This document shows, piece by piece, positions 1 to 8,364 of a stretch of 64,000 bases of DNA; position 1 is the stretch's first letter; each line of letters starts with the position of its first letter. Under the pieces are notes generated by a model, which saw only the letters and a list, made by a program, of their open reading frames with translations, was not told where the DNA came from and ran no database searches. The translations under genes were made by a program, and so were the position numbers. Source of the DNA: Flavobacterium sp. (GTDB taxonomy: Bacteria > Bacteroidota > Bacteroidia > Flavobacteriales > Flavobacteriaceae); NCBI RefSeq assembly GCF_017744675.1, contig NZ_JAGIAV010000001.1, positions 757,403 through 821,402 on the forward strand. Direction: 5' to 3'.

Positions 1-585
1 ACCTTCCATTACAGTCATGTCTGTAATATTTCCGATTAGACGGATAATAAACGGACGAGTGTCTTTTCCTTTTTTAATGGCATAGAGAATATTTTGTAAA
101 CCAATGCATGGATTTGCACTTGCTCCAGTAATATTCATCGAAATTGTATTTTTGGTATTTTGAGTGATGTAAAGAATTACGGCATTATCTTTAGGTGTTC
201 CGTCTGCTTTGTATCCTCCAGGAACGCGGCCACCTTCAAAAGCAAATCCGTTTCGGTCATGTGCTACGACCGTTAAACTGCTTGTTGTAGTTCCAGTTCC
301 TTCAGTACCGTTTATAACAGGTTTTACTTTTACAGTATAAGTTCCGGCTTTAAGTCCTGGAATATCAGCACGAAAATAAGAACCATAACTTCGGATAAGC
401 TGGTCGTCAATTTTTTTGTCTGTAAGTCCATTTCCAGTGTAGTAAACATTGTAGGTCTGGGCACCACTGACTGGTTGCCATTTTACAAAAGCAGATTCTA
501 GCCAGCCCGAAGCTTCATTAATAGTTTGGGCCCATAATTGGACTGTCATAAGAAATACAGCCACGAAAAGTAGGTTTTTTTTCAT
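1..585 (-). CDS. Pectate lyase (polysaccharide lyase family 1 type), 5' part only
   Basis: The gene starts at the ATG at 585 and stays open through all 195 codons to the window edge, so the catalytic C-terminal part is missing. Residues 1-19 are a signal peptide ending LWAQ. A fibronectin-III-like segment follows (about 22-100, including SGAQTYNVYYTGNGLTD and GLKAGTYTVKV). After it comes the N-terminal part of a pectate-lyase beta-helix: residues near 107-115 read VAHDRNGFAF, then SANPCIGLQNILYAI and FIIRLIGNITDM. This order is typical of secreted Bacteroidota PL1 enzymes that cleave polygalacturonate outside the cell. The call rests on family resemblance, because the calcium ligands and catalytic Arg lie outside the window. 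A promoter and palindromic operator lie just upstream. Confidence 0.72.
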   Translation of the reverse strand, partial: MKKNLLFVAVFLMTVQLWAQTINEASGWLESAFVKWQPVSGAQTYNVYYTGNGLTDKKIDDQLIRSYGSYFRADIPGLKAGTYTVKVKPVINGTEGTGTTTSSLTVVAHDRNGFAFEGGRVPGGYKADGTPKDNAVILYITQNTKNTISMNITGASANPCIGLQNILYAIKKGKDTRPFIIRLIGNITDMTVMEG

Positions 586-650
586 AAGTGTTTTGTTTAG
601 ATAGTTAATAATAAGTAAGTGGTTTTACTTTCGACTCCAAGTGGTTTAAT

Positions 651-672
651 TGTAATCGATTACACAAAATTA
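651..672 (-). promoter_or_regulatory. Pectate lyase -7 element with adjoining 14-bp palindromic operator
   Basis: On the minus strand TAATTTTG (665-672) fits the Bacteroidota -7 consensus TAnnTTTG. Directly downstream, over the expected transcription start, lies the perfect palindrome TGTAATCGATTACA (651-664). Its central CG and position are typical of LacI-family repressor sites. No clear -33 TTG was found. The operator role is inferred. Confidence 0.5.
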
Positions 673-721
673 TATATTAATTTTTAATACGGTAATTTTT
701 TTACTAAAAAATATATCATAA

Positions 722-894
722 TGTAATTTTTTAGTTGTTTAAGTGTGAAAAATGTAATTAATTGCATGAATTGTAATTTATTACACATTTTTTATGATTA
801 CGGAATGCCGTATTTTTCTAGCTTTTAGCAATTTCACAATTTGAAGAAGGTACTTATAAAGAATTTGTAATTTTTTTTAATTACATAAATTACA
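722..894. repeat. Cluster of TGTAAT/ATTACA half-sites upstream of the pectate lyase
   Basis: The 478-bp gap between 586 and 1063 has no gene. Besides the palindrome at 651-664 it holds TGTAAT at 722-727, TGTAATTAATTGCA at 753-766 (one mismatch from a palindrome), TGTAATTTATTACA at 772-785, TGTAAT at 866-871, and ATTACA at 880-885 and 889-894. They look like secondary binding sites of the same regulator, but the region is very AT-rich and some may be chance. Confidence 0.4.
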
Positions 895-1003
895 TTTTAC
901 TTTTTTGTAAGAATTAGATTCTTTTTTAGTTTCCACAAACAGATTATTCTTAGAAGTTGTGAATAATAAGTAGTACTTGCGATGGAAAAAAATAAATAAA
1001 TGA

Positions 1004-1041
1004 AATAAAAAAAGCCCCTTTGATTTTACTCAAAGGGGCTT
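1004..1041 (-). terminator. Rho-independent terminator of the Bax inhibitor-1 gene
   Basis: There is an 11-bp perfect stem (1012-1022 with 1031-1041, core GCCCC/GGGGC) and an 8-nt loop. On the minus strand it is followed by a run of T residues. It lies 23 bp past the stop codon of the gene ending at 1064. Confidence 0.85.
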
Positions 1042-1063
1042 CAATTTTATATAAGGACAAACT

Positions 1064-1834
1064 CTAGTCTCTGCTTGCAAATTTAGATAGAAGTCTTAAG
1101 AATTCGATGTATAACCATACCAATGTAATCATTAATCCCATTGCTCCGTACCATTCCATAAATTTTGGCATTTTTTCTCTTGCGCCTTTTTCAATTAAGT
1201 CAAAATCTAAGAAAAGGTTAAGAGCCGCTACAATGATTACAAAAACACTAATACCAATACTCATCATAGAATTTCCATAATGAACAGGCGTCCAGCTTGT
1301 AAACAATGATACAATCCAAGAAATTAAATAATAAGTCGCAATTGCCAAGGTTGCAGCAACAACAACAGATTTGAATTGTTCTGTAACTTTAACAATTCTA
1401 AATTTATATAGACCAAGACAAACCAAGAAAGTAACCAAAGTTGCTCCAACGGCGTTGATTACAATTCCGGGAAATTTCAATTCAAATATTGCAGAAATAC
1501 CTCCTATAAACAATCCTTCAAATAAAGCATATCCTGGCGCTAGGTAAGGAGAGGCCTGTGGTTTAAATGAAGAAACTAATACAAGGATAAAACCAATAAT
1601 TGCACCTCCAATTGTAGGAAGCATTGGGTTCATTCCATTAAAAGTCATCCACCATGTCACCATAGCAGCACCGCATAAAATTAGGAATAAGATGGCTGTT
1701 TTGTTGATAGTTCCAGACACCGTCATTTCTTGATTATAATCAATAATTTGAGCTTGGTGCACTTCTGTTCTAGGTTCAGCATTTGATGAAAAACGCTTAC
1801 TGTTTAAAAATGGATTTTTTGAATTAAAGTTCAT
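1064..1834 (-). CDS. Bax inhibitor-1/YccA family membrane protein
   Basis: The protein has about 256 residues with seven predicted membrane segments after a soluble N-terminus of about 45 residues. It is typical of the flavobacterial Bax inhibitor-1 (YccA/TMBIM) family, whose members act as membrane channels or modulators of membrane protease activity. The precise role here is unknown. Acidic and aromatic residues near the last helices (DFDLIEKGA, MEWYGAMGLMITLVWLYIEFLRLL) fit the family. An in-frame ATG at 1846 would add MYYN. I prefer the ATG at 1834 because the promoter at 1858-1886 would leave only about 5 nt of leader before the upstream ATG. It is transcribed alone, with its own promoter and terminator. 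Confidence 0.85.
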   Translation of the reverse strand: MNFNSKNPFLNSKRFSSNAEPRTEVHQAQIIDYNQEMTVSGTINKTAILFLILCGAAMVTWWMTFNGMNPMLPTIGGAIIGFILVLVSSFKPQASPYLAPGYALFEGLFIGGISAIFELKFPGIVINAVGATLVTFLVCLGLYKFRIVKVTEQFKSVVVAATLAIATYYLISWIVSLFTSWTPVHYGNSMMSIGISVFVIIVAALNLFLDFDLIEKGAREKMPKFMEWYGAMGLMITLVWLYIEFLRLLSKFASRD

Positions 1835-1857
1835 GTTGTAATACATTTAATTGAACT

Positions 1858-1886
1858 CAAATATATGGAGATTTTTTGAAGTGCAA
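1858..1886 (-). promoter_or_regulatory. Promoter of the Bax inhibitor-1 gene
   Basis: Minus-strand TTG (1884-1886), an 18-nt spacer and TATATTTG (1858-1865) match the Bacteroidota sigma-A consensus. Predicted transcription would start near 1851. Confidence 0.6.
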
Positions 1887-1933
1887 TCTGAGTAAAGAAT
1901 TTTTTAACATGAATTTCTGTTCTGTATTGATAG

Positions 1934-1971
1934 CATAAAAAAAATCCATTAAATAAACTTTAATGGATTTT
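1934..1971 (-). terminator. Terminator of the nuo operon
   Basis: A 13-bp perfect stem (1941-1953 with 1959-1971) and 5-nt loop is followed on the minus strand by a T-run. It sits 29 bp after the nuoN stop and closes the 14-gene operon. Confidence 0.85.
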
Positions 1972-1999
1972 CGAATATTTTAAATTAAGAGATTTTTTC

Positions 2000-3391
2000 T
2001 TATTTCAATAAGTCTAAAACTAATGATGGAAATAAACCTAATGCAATGTTTAAAACAATTGATACTACAGCTGTAGCATAAATAAGGAAAGGTCTTCCTG
2101 TTCTTTCTTGATTAGGTTCTTTAGAATACATTGCAATAATAAGTTTGAAATAATATCCAACACTTATAATAGAGTTAATTACCGCAACGATTACTAAACC
2201 AATATATCCTGCTTGAATAGTTTGGTTGAATAAAAATAACTTAGCAAAGAATCCAGAGAAAATAGGAATTCCGGCCATTGATAGTAATGAAGCTGTAAGA
2301 ATTGCAGCCAATAGCGGATTTGTTTTTCCTAAACCGTGGAAGTTTGTAATGTCTTCGTTATCACGATCTCTGCACACATATAAAATTACACTGAAAGCAG
2401 CGATCCCAGCTAATGCATAAGCAGCAGTATAGTATAATAAAACTCCAGCTGATGCAGAAACTGTTAATAATGTCATTAACATGAAACCTGCATGAGAGAT
2501 TCCAGAGAAAGCAAGCATACGTTTTACGTTTACTTGTCTTAATGCCATAATATTACCAACAGACATAGAAGCAATAGAAATGATAACTACGATAACTTCA
2601 AATGTGTGTAAAAGATCTTGATTTTCAAAAGAAGAAATTACATTCATACCAGAAATCAATTTAAATAAAGTTGCAATAGCTACTACTTTTGCTAATGTAC
2701 TCATTAAAGCAGTTGTTAAAGCAGGAGAACCTTCGTAAACGTCTGGAGCCCAGAAATGGAAAGGAACTGCGGCAACTTTAAATAACATTCCAATAATCAT
2801 TAAAATTAATCCAATTGGAAACCAGATTGGTAATTCAGCAGAAAGTGCAATTTCGTGAATTTCACTAATGTCAAAAGTTCCCATTGCACCATAAATCAAG
2901 CAGATCCCGAATAAGATAATTCCTGATGCGAAAGATCCCATTAAGAAATATTTCATACCTGCTTCGTTACTTTTAATATTTAAACGATCACTTGCAGCAA
3001 GTACATATAAAGCAATAGATAAGATTTCAATTCCTAAAAAGAACATGGCTAAGTTTCCAAAAGAAACCATTGCTACAGCTCCAGCTAGTAAGAAAACTTT
3101 AATTGCCACATAATCTGAAATTTTCGTTGGGTGATTGTGGTAAAAATTATGACTTAATGCTACAAGGAAAATAGTCAAAACGATAAACAATGATGAAAAA
3201 GCTGTAGAAAACTTACTCACTGCGATCATATTGTTGTAATAACTTTGTTCTGTTCCAAATTCACAGTAATTAAGTGCCAATACACCTATTAAACCTAGAA
3301 TGGTAATAGGAATGATGGCCTTTCTTAAATTAAGAATTTCAAACAATAGGCAGAAAATACCCAATCCTGTTATAGCTATTAATGTATTCAT
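2000..3391 (-). CDS. nuoN: NADH-quinone oxidoreductase subunit N
   Basis: This 463-residue antiporter-like subunit lies in the membrane arm of complex I, where it helps couple quinone reduction to proton pumping. About 14 hydrophobic helices are visible. The family core is clear: the AAVPFHFWAPDVYEGSP loop with the conserved Lys before it (GMLFKVAAVPF), and the second-half Lys region NVKRMLAFSGISHAGFM. Length is normal for the family (E. coli 485). It is the last gene of the operon, 66 bp after nuoM, and is followed by the operon terminator. Annotation is secure. Confidence 0.96.
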   Translation of the reverse strand: MNTLIAITGLGIFCLLFEILNLRKAIIPITILGLIGVLALNYCEFGTEQSYYNNMIAVSKFSTAFSSLFIVLTIFLVALSHNFYHNHPTKISDYVAIKVFLLAGAVAMVSFGNLAMFFLGIEILSIALYVLAASDRLNIKSNEAGMKYFLMGSFASGIILFGICLIYGAMGTFDISEIHEIALSAELPIWFPIGLILMIIGMLFKVAAVPFHFWAPDVYEGSPALTTALMSTLAKVVAIATLFKLISGMNVISSFENQDLLHTFEVIVVIISIASMSVGNIMALRQVNVKRMLAFSGISHAGFMLMTLLTVSASAGVLLYYTAAYALAGIAAFSVILYVCRDRDNEDITNFHGLGKTNPLLAAILTASLLSMAGIPIFSGFFAKLFLFNQTIQAGYIGLVIVAVINSIISVGYYFKLIIAMYSKEPNQERTGRPFLIYATAVVSIVLNIALGLFPSLVLDLLK

Positions 3392-3457
3392 TTTTATCTT
3401 TTTGATTTAGGATTTCAATTTTTAAGTGTAATCCTAATTTATTTTTTGTTTAAAATA

Positions 3458-4897
3458 TTAGTTCTTATTGATAACTTGTAAAATAGTTTCCAAGCTTGGT
3501 GTAATCAAATCTGTGATTGGTTTTGGATAGAAACCAAAGAATAATAAAACAGCGATGATTACCGCAAATGAAATTCCTTCATTAAGTGTAACATCAGCAA
3601 ATGTTTTAGAATTTGTTTCGCCTAGCATTACATGTTGGAACATTCTCAACATATAGTAAGCTCCTAAAATGATCGTTGTTCCGCCAAGAATAGCAAACCA
3701 GATATTGATTTGAGATAAACTGTATAATACTGTAAACTCTCCAACAAAGTTAAATGTACTTGGTAGTGCAACAGAAGCTAAGACTAAGATTAAAAACATC
3801 GATGTGAATTTTGGAGCTTGAGTACGAATTCCTCCTAAAGCTTCAATTTCTCTAGTTTCATATCTTCTGAAAATTACTTCAGCAGCAAAGAATAATCCCA
3901 CTACAACAAAACCGTGAGCAATCATTTGCAGAACGGCTCCTCTTAAACCATCAAGAGTAAGAGTGTAAGATCCCGCAGCGATTAACCCAACGTGAGCAAG
4001 AGAAGAATAAGCTAATAATTTCTTTAAATCTTTTTGTCTTAAAGCTACAATAGAACCGTAGATAACTCCAGCAATTCCTAAAGCGATAAAGATGTATAGG
4101 TATTCTTTTGCAGCGATTGGTGCAAGTGGCAATTGCCAACGAATTACACTGTACAATCCCATTTTAAGCATGATACCAGATAAAAGCATTGTTCCAACAG
4201 TTGGTGCTTTTTGGTATACATTTGCTTGCCAAGTATGGAAAGGAATAATTGGAATTTTGATAGCATAAGCTAAGAAGAAAGCCAAGAAAATCCAGAATTG
4301 CTCGCAAGCAGATAAGTTTAGTTTGTATAAATCTTCAATTAAGAAAGAACCCGCTTTTTGGTACAAGTAAATGAAAGCAGTTAACATGAATAATGAACCA
4401 GCAAGTGTGTAAATAAAGAATTTAACCACTGCTTTTCTGCGCTCTTCAGCATCGCCATTACCCCAAATTAAAGCAATAAAGTAAATTGGAATAAGAGCTA
4501 ATTCCCAGAAAATGTAATATAAAAGACCATCAGATGCTAAGAAAGTTCCTGTCATAGCAAAAGCCATAAACAAGATCAAAGCATAAAAACTTTTTGAATT
4601 GTTATATTCATTTCCGAAAGAAGAAAATATAATAATCGGAGTTAAAGCTGCAGTTAATAAAACCATTGCAAGCCCAAGTCCGTCAGCGTTTAAAGCGAAA
4701 GAAATTTTTGGCTGAGTAATCCAGCTATTGATTACGCTGATATTTTCGCCAGCGTTATAATTATTCAATAATACAATTGAACATCCTAAAGCTGCCAAAC
4801 TAAATAGCAAAGCAACTTTTGAAGCTAGTTTGTCACCAGAAAAATAAGTGGCAAATGCACCAATTAAAAGTATAATTAATATAGTAGAAACGTTCAT
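3458..4897 (-). CDS. nuoM: NADH-quinone oxidoreductase subunit M
   Basis: A 479-residue membrane-arm, proton-pumping subunit. Hallmarks seen are the glutamate-containing helix YYIFWELALIPIYF, the lysine helix segments AIKIPIIPFHTWQANVYQ and QKDLKKLLAYSSLAHVG, and the APTVGTMLLSGIMLKMG loop. It is followed by nuoN after 66 bp and preceded by nuoL with a 10-bp gap, so it is cotranscribed. Nothing unusual. Confidence 0.97.
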   Translation of the reverse strand: MNVSTILIILLIGAFATYFSGDKLASKVALLFSLAALGCSIVLLNNYNAGENISVINSWITQPKISFALNADGLGLAMVLLTAALTPIIIFSSFGNEYNNSKSFYALILFMAFAMTGTFLASDGLLYYIFWELALIPIYFIALIWGNGDAEERRKAVVKFFIYTLAGSLFMLTAFIYLYQKAGSFLIEDLYKLNLSACEQFWIFLAFFLAYAIKIPIIPFHTWQANVYQKAPTVGTMLLSGIMLKMGLYSVIRWQLPLAPIAAKEYLYIFIALGIAGVIYGSIVALRQKDLKKLLAYSSLAHVGLIAAGSYTLTLDGLRGAVLQMIAHGFVVVGLFFAAEVIFRRYETREIEALGGIRTQAPKFTSMFLILVLASVALPSTFNFVGEFTVLYSLSQINIWFAILGGTTIILGAYYMLRMFQHVMLGETNSKTFADVTLNEGISFAVIIAVLLFFGFYPKPITDLITPSLETILQVINKN

Positions 4898-4907
4898 AGT
4901 TATAATA

Positions 4908-6791
4908 TTATTGAGCTAAAAATATATAGGAAACAATTGCACAAAGTCCTAAAACAAAAACAAATAGATATAATCCTATACTTCCGGTTTGTAATTTTTT
5001 TCCTTGGAAAGCAATTTCGTTTGCTATCTTACCTAATCCAAAAACAAGCGCAGATAATCCTGTCTCGATATAGTCTCTAAAGAATTTAGACAAACTATTA
5101 ATTGGCGCAACAAATACAGCATCGTAAACTTCGTCTACATAATATTTGTTGTATAACACTTTGCTTGAACCAGTAATGTTTTCGTCAGATTCTGGAACAT
5201 TATCTTGTTTGAAGTATTTGATGTAAGCAATTAAAATTCCTAATAATCCGCCAAGAACTGCAACACCCATTAAAGCATATTCAGTTGTTCCTAAGTGATG
5301 TTCTTCTCCAGCCATTTTTGTAAAAAGAGGAGCAAGATATTCGTTTAACCAGCTGTTTCCAGGTAAACTAATCAATCCTCCAAAAGTTGCTAAAATAGCT
5401 AAGATGATAAGCGGAATGGTAATTAAAGAACCGCTTTCGTGTAAATGGTGTTTTTGCTCTTCAGTTCCTCTGAATTCTTTGAAGAAAGTTAAGAACATTA
5501 AACGGAACATATAGAAAGCTGTCATGATTGAAGCAACCGATCCAACAACGTATAATGGAATACTGTGGTGGAAAGCTGTCAATAAGATTTCGTCTTTAGA
5601 AAAGAATCCTGAGAAGAATGGAACTCCAGAAATGGCTAATGAAGAAATCAACATTGTCCAGAATGTAATTGGCATTACTTTACGCAAACCTCCCATGTTA
5701 CGCATATCCTGCTCTCCGTGTAATCCGTGAATTACAGATCCAGATCCTAAGAATAAACAAGCTTTAAAGAAAGCGTGAGTGATTACGTGAAAAACAGCTA
5801 CTTCATAAGCTCCAAATCCTAATGCTAAGAACATTAAACCTAATTGAGAAACTGTAGAGTAAGCCAATACTTTTTTGATATCGTTTTGAACCAATCCAAT
5901 TGTAGCAGCAACTAATGAAGTGATAGCTCCAATAATCGCAATTACAGTTTGAACATCTGTTGCAAGGTTGAAAACAAAGTTTAATCTCGTTACCATAAAA
6001 ATACCTGCAGTTACCATCGTAGCCGCGTGGATTAATGCAGAAACTGGAGTTGGACCAGCCATCGCATCAGGTAACCAAGTGTATAACGGAATTTGAGCAG
6101 ATTTACCACAAGCTCCAATAAATAAACATAAAGCAGCTAAAGAAAGTAATGGTAAATTTAAATTAGTAGCTCCAGCAATTGCAGTTTGTAAAGTTGCATA
6201 ATCTAATGTAGAGAACATCGAACCGATGATGAACATTCCGATTAATAAACCTAAATCTCCAATTCTGTTCATGATGAAAGCTTTTTTCGCAGCATCATTA
6301 TAATCTTGGTTTTTATGCCAGAATCCAATTAATAGGTAAGAACAAAGTCCAACACCTTCCCATCCAATGAAAAGAACTAATAAGTTGCTTCCAATTACAA
6401 GCGTAATCATAAAGAATACGAATAGATTTAAATAGGCAAAAAACTTGTGCATATTCTCATCATCATGCATGTAACTGATAGAGTATAAGTGAATCAAAGA
6501 TCCAATTCCAGTTACAAAAAGTAACCAAAGAACAGATAGTTGATCTAATAAAAATCCAAGATTGATTTTTAAGTTGCTAATTTGAATCCAATCAAATAAA
6601 GTAACCTGAATTCCTTTTCCAGTAGAAGTTATTTGATTAAAAAGTAAAAGAGAAACTACAAAAGAAATCGCCACGGCAATAGTTCCGATTGCACCAGAAA
6701 CTGTTTTTCCTAAGCTTTTTCCAAAAAAGACATTTACTAGAAAACCTAGTAAAGGAGTTAAAACTAAAATTAAAGTTAAATTGGTATCCAT
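4908..6791 (-). CDS. nuoL: NADH-quinone oxidoreductase subunit L
   Basis: At 627 residues this is the largest membrane-arm antiporter-like subunit. Visible motifs are LFIGWEGVGLCSYLLIGFW (conserved Glu and Gly), KSAQIPLYTWLPDAMAGPTP (conserved Lys/Pro loop with HAATMVTAGIF), and VQNDIKKVLAYSTVSQLG. The C-terminus carries the long lateral-helix region expected for NuoL (residues about 510-627). It starts 6 bp after nuoK ends, which implies translational coupling. Confidence 0.97.
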   Translation of the reverse strand: MDTNLTLILVLTPLLGFLVNVFFGKSLGKTVSGAIGTIAVAISFVVSLLLFNQITSTGKGIQVTLFDWIQISNLKINLGFLLDQLSVLWLLFVTGIGSLIHLYSISYMHDDENMHKFFAYLNLFVFFMITLVIGSNLLVLFIGWEGVGLCSYLLIGFWHKNQDYNDAAKKAFIMNRIGDLGLLIGMFIIGSMFSTLDYATLQTAIAGATNLNLPLLSLAALCLFIGACGKSAQIPLYTWLPDAMAGPTPVSALIHAATMVTAGIFMVTRLNFVFNLATDVQTVIAIIGAITSLVAATIGLVQNDIKKVLAYSTVSQLGLMFLALGFGAYEVAVFHVITHAFFKACLFLGSGSVIHGLHGEQDMRNMGGLRKVMPITFWTMLISSLAISGVPFFSGFFSKDEILLTAFHHSIPLYVVGSVASIMTAFYMFRLMFLTFFKEFRGTEEQKHHLHESGSLITIPLIILAILATFGGLISLPGNSWLNEYLAPLFTKMAGEEHHLGTTEYALMGVAVLGGLLGILIAYIKYFKQDNVPESDENITGSSKVLYNKYYVDEVYDAVFVAPINSLSKFFRDYIETGLSALVFGLGKIANEIAFQGKKLQTGSIGLYLFVFVLGLCAIVSYIFLAQ

Positions 6792-6797
6792 TTCTGA

Positions 6798-7118
6798 TTA
6801 TCCTTTTAAATTTTTTAAATTATCGATACTAATTGAGCCGATATTTCTAAAGATAGAAACTAAAATGGCCAATCCTACCGCAACTTCGGCTGCAGCAACC
6901 GCCATCGAGAAGAACACAAAAACTTGTCCTTGCGCATCTTGATGATAAGTTGAAAAAGCAACAAATAAAAGGTTTACCGCATTCAACATAATTTCGATAG
7001 ACATGAAAACGATAATAGCATTTCGTCTGTACAATACACCAAAAATACCAATACAGAAAAGTACAACACACAAAAAGATGTAGTTTTCAATACCTATTTG
7101 ATTTAATATATTACCCAT
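6798..7118 (-). CDS. nuoK: NADH-quinone oxidoreductase subunit K
   Basis: A 106-residue, three-helix membrane subunit that helps form the central proton path next to NuoJ. The conserved glutamates lie in helix 2 ([18 protein letters not shown]) and helix 3 ([15 protein letters not shown]), as in E. coli NuoK Glu36 and Glu72. The start overlaps the nuoJ stop by one base, so the two genes are probably translationally coupled. Confidence 0.97.
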   Translation of the reverse strand: MGNILNQIGIENYIFLCVVLFCIGIFGVLYRRNAIIVFMSIEIMLNAVNLLFVAFSTYHQDAQGQVFVFFSMAVAAAEVAVGLAILVSIFRNIGSISIDNLKNLKG

Positions 7119-7657
7119 TATTTATTTAATTTTTCTTTTTTAGACAATAGAACTGTTCCAATCATAGCAACCAAAAGTAAGATTGAAGCAAATTCGAAAG
7201 GAACCATATATTCGTCCAATAAAATTTTACCTAAAACTTTAATTGATTGGAAATCTTCTCCAGTAGAATCGTATTCACCCACAATTGGTTTTGAGTTAAT
7301 AAAGATGGTAATCAAAACAATCAATATTAAACAGAAAGAAACAATAGCACCTAGACGTGTAATTCTAGGACGGTGAACTTCTCGTTGTTCGTTCAAGTTC
7401 ATCAACATGATCGTAAACAGGAACAGAATCATAATAGCCCCAGAGTAGACTATTATATGAACAACAGCTAAGAATTGAGAATTTAATAGTAAATAATGAC
7501 CAGCAATCGAGAAGAAACAAATTACCAAATAGATGGCACTATGAATCGGGTTTCTGCTGAAAATAGTCAAGAAAGCAGTAATAACGGTAATAAACGCTAA
7601 AAAGCAAAAGATAACTTGAACAGTTGTTGCGTGTGCAAAATTAGGAATATGTATCAT
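7118..7657 (-). CDS. nuoJ: NADH-quinone oxidoreductase subunit J
   Basis: A 179-residue membrane subunit with five hydrophobic helices. It includes the family signature [39 protein letters not shown], shown here in parts: [19 protein letters not shown] and [14 protein letters not shown], which contains the pi-bulge helix that changes shape in the catalytic cycle. It directly abuts nuoI (ATG one base after the nuoI stop) and overlaps nuoK by one base. Confidence 0.96.
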   Translation of the reverse strand: MIHIPNFAHATTVQVIFCFLAFITVITAFLTIFSRNPIHSAIYLVICFFSIAGHYLLLNSQFLAVVHIIVYSGAIMILFLFTIMLMNLNEQREVHRPRITRLGAIVSFCLILIVLITIFINSKPIVGEYDSTGEDFQSIKVLGKILLDEYMVPFEFASILLLVAMIGTVLLSKKEKLNK

Positions 7658-8203
7658 TTAGTTAGCGTTTTTAAGTTGAGCGTTTTTCATAGCCATTTCT
7701 AAAGGCATTACTAATTTATCTTTCCCGAAAATGAAATCTTCTCTATTGTAACTAGCTGGAACCAATACTTTAGATTCTGTTAGGTAAATAGCGTCTTTTG
7801 GACATGCTTCTTCACATAAACCGCAGAAAATACAACGAAGCATATTGATTTCGTAGATTTCAGCATACTTTTCTTCTCTATACAAGTGTTTTTCATCAGG
7901 CTTACGCTCTGCAGCTTTCATTGTAATCGCTTCAGCAGGGCATGACAAAGCACATAATCCGCAAGCAGTACAGTTTTCACGACCTTGTTCATCGCGTTTC
8001 AACATATGCTGACCACGATAAACTGGGCTCATTTCACGAACCTGCTCAGGGTAATGAATGGTAACTTTTTTTCTAAAAAGGTGTTTTACGGTAATGACCA
8101 AACCTTTTACAATCGCCACAAGATACAATCGTTCAACAAAAGACATGTCTTTATTTGACACCACCTTTTTTCTACCCGATAATGATATAGTTTCTATTGA
8201 CAT
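7658..8203 (-). CDS. nuoI: NADH-quinone oxidoreductase subunit I (two 4Fe-4S ferredoxin-like)
   Basis: A 181-residue peripheral-arm subunit that carries clusters N6a and N6b and passes electrons to NuoB. Two complete CxxCxxCxxxCP motifs are present: CTACGLCALSCP and CIFCGLCEEACP. It is separated from the upstream nuoH by 161 bp, the longest gap but one in the operon. That gap contains a structured repeat-like element. Length is typical. Confidence 0.97.
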   Translation of the reverse strand: MSIETISLSGRKKVVSNKDMSFVERLYLVAIVKGLVITVKHLFRKKVTIHYPEQVREMSPVYRGQHMLKRDEQGRENCTACGLCALSCPAEAITMKAAERKPDEKHLYREEKYAEIYEINMLRCIFCGLCEEACPKDAIYLTESKVLVPASYNREDFIFGKDKLVMPLEMAMKNAQLKNAN

Positions 8204-8276
8204 TTTTACTATTATAGTTTATGACTTACAATTTGACATCAATCAAATTCAAAATCTATTTTTGTTTTTTATTTGA

Positions 8277-8354
8277 AGCTTAATCCTGCTATCCGCTGTA
8301 TTTTTTGTGGTGAACCCCACCACAAAAGGATGCCGCTTCTATCAGGGCTAGGGC
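8277..8354 (-). repeat. Structured intercistronic element between nuoH and nuoI
   Basis: A 10-bp perfect stem (8303-8312 with 8318-8327, TTTTGTGGTG/CACCACAAAA) with a 5-nt loop lies between two longer words. In plus-strand reading these are ATCCTGCTATCCGCTGTA on the left (8283-8300) and GGATGCCGCTTCTATCAGGG on the right (8328-8347). From memory, the same outer words around a variable hairpin are frequent between genes in Flavobacterium genomes. I could not search for this. The element is transcribed as part of the nuo mRNA, and its function is unknown. Confidence 0.55.
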
Positions 8355-8364
8355 ATTACGGTTC

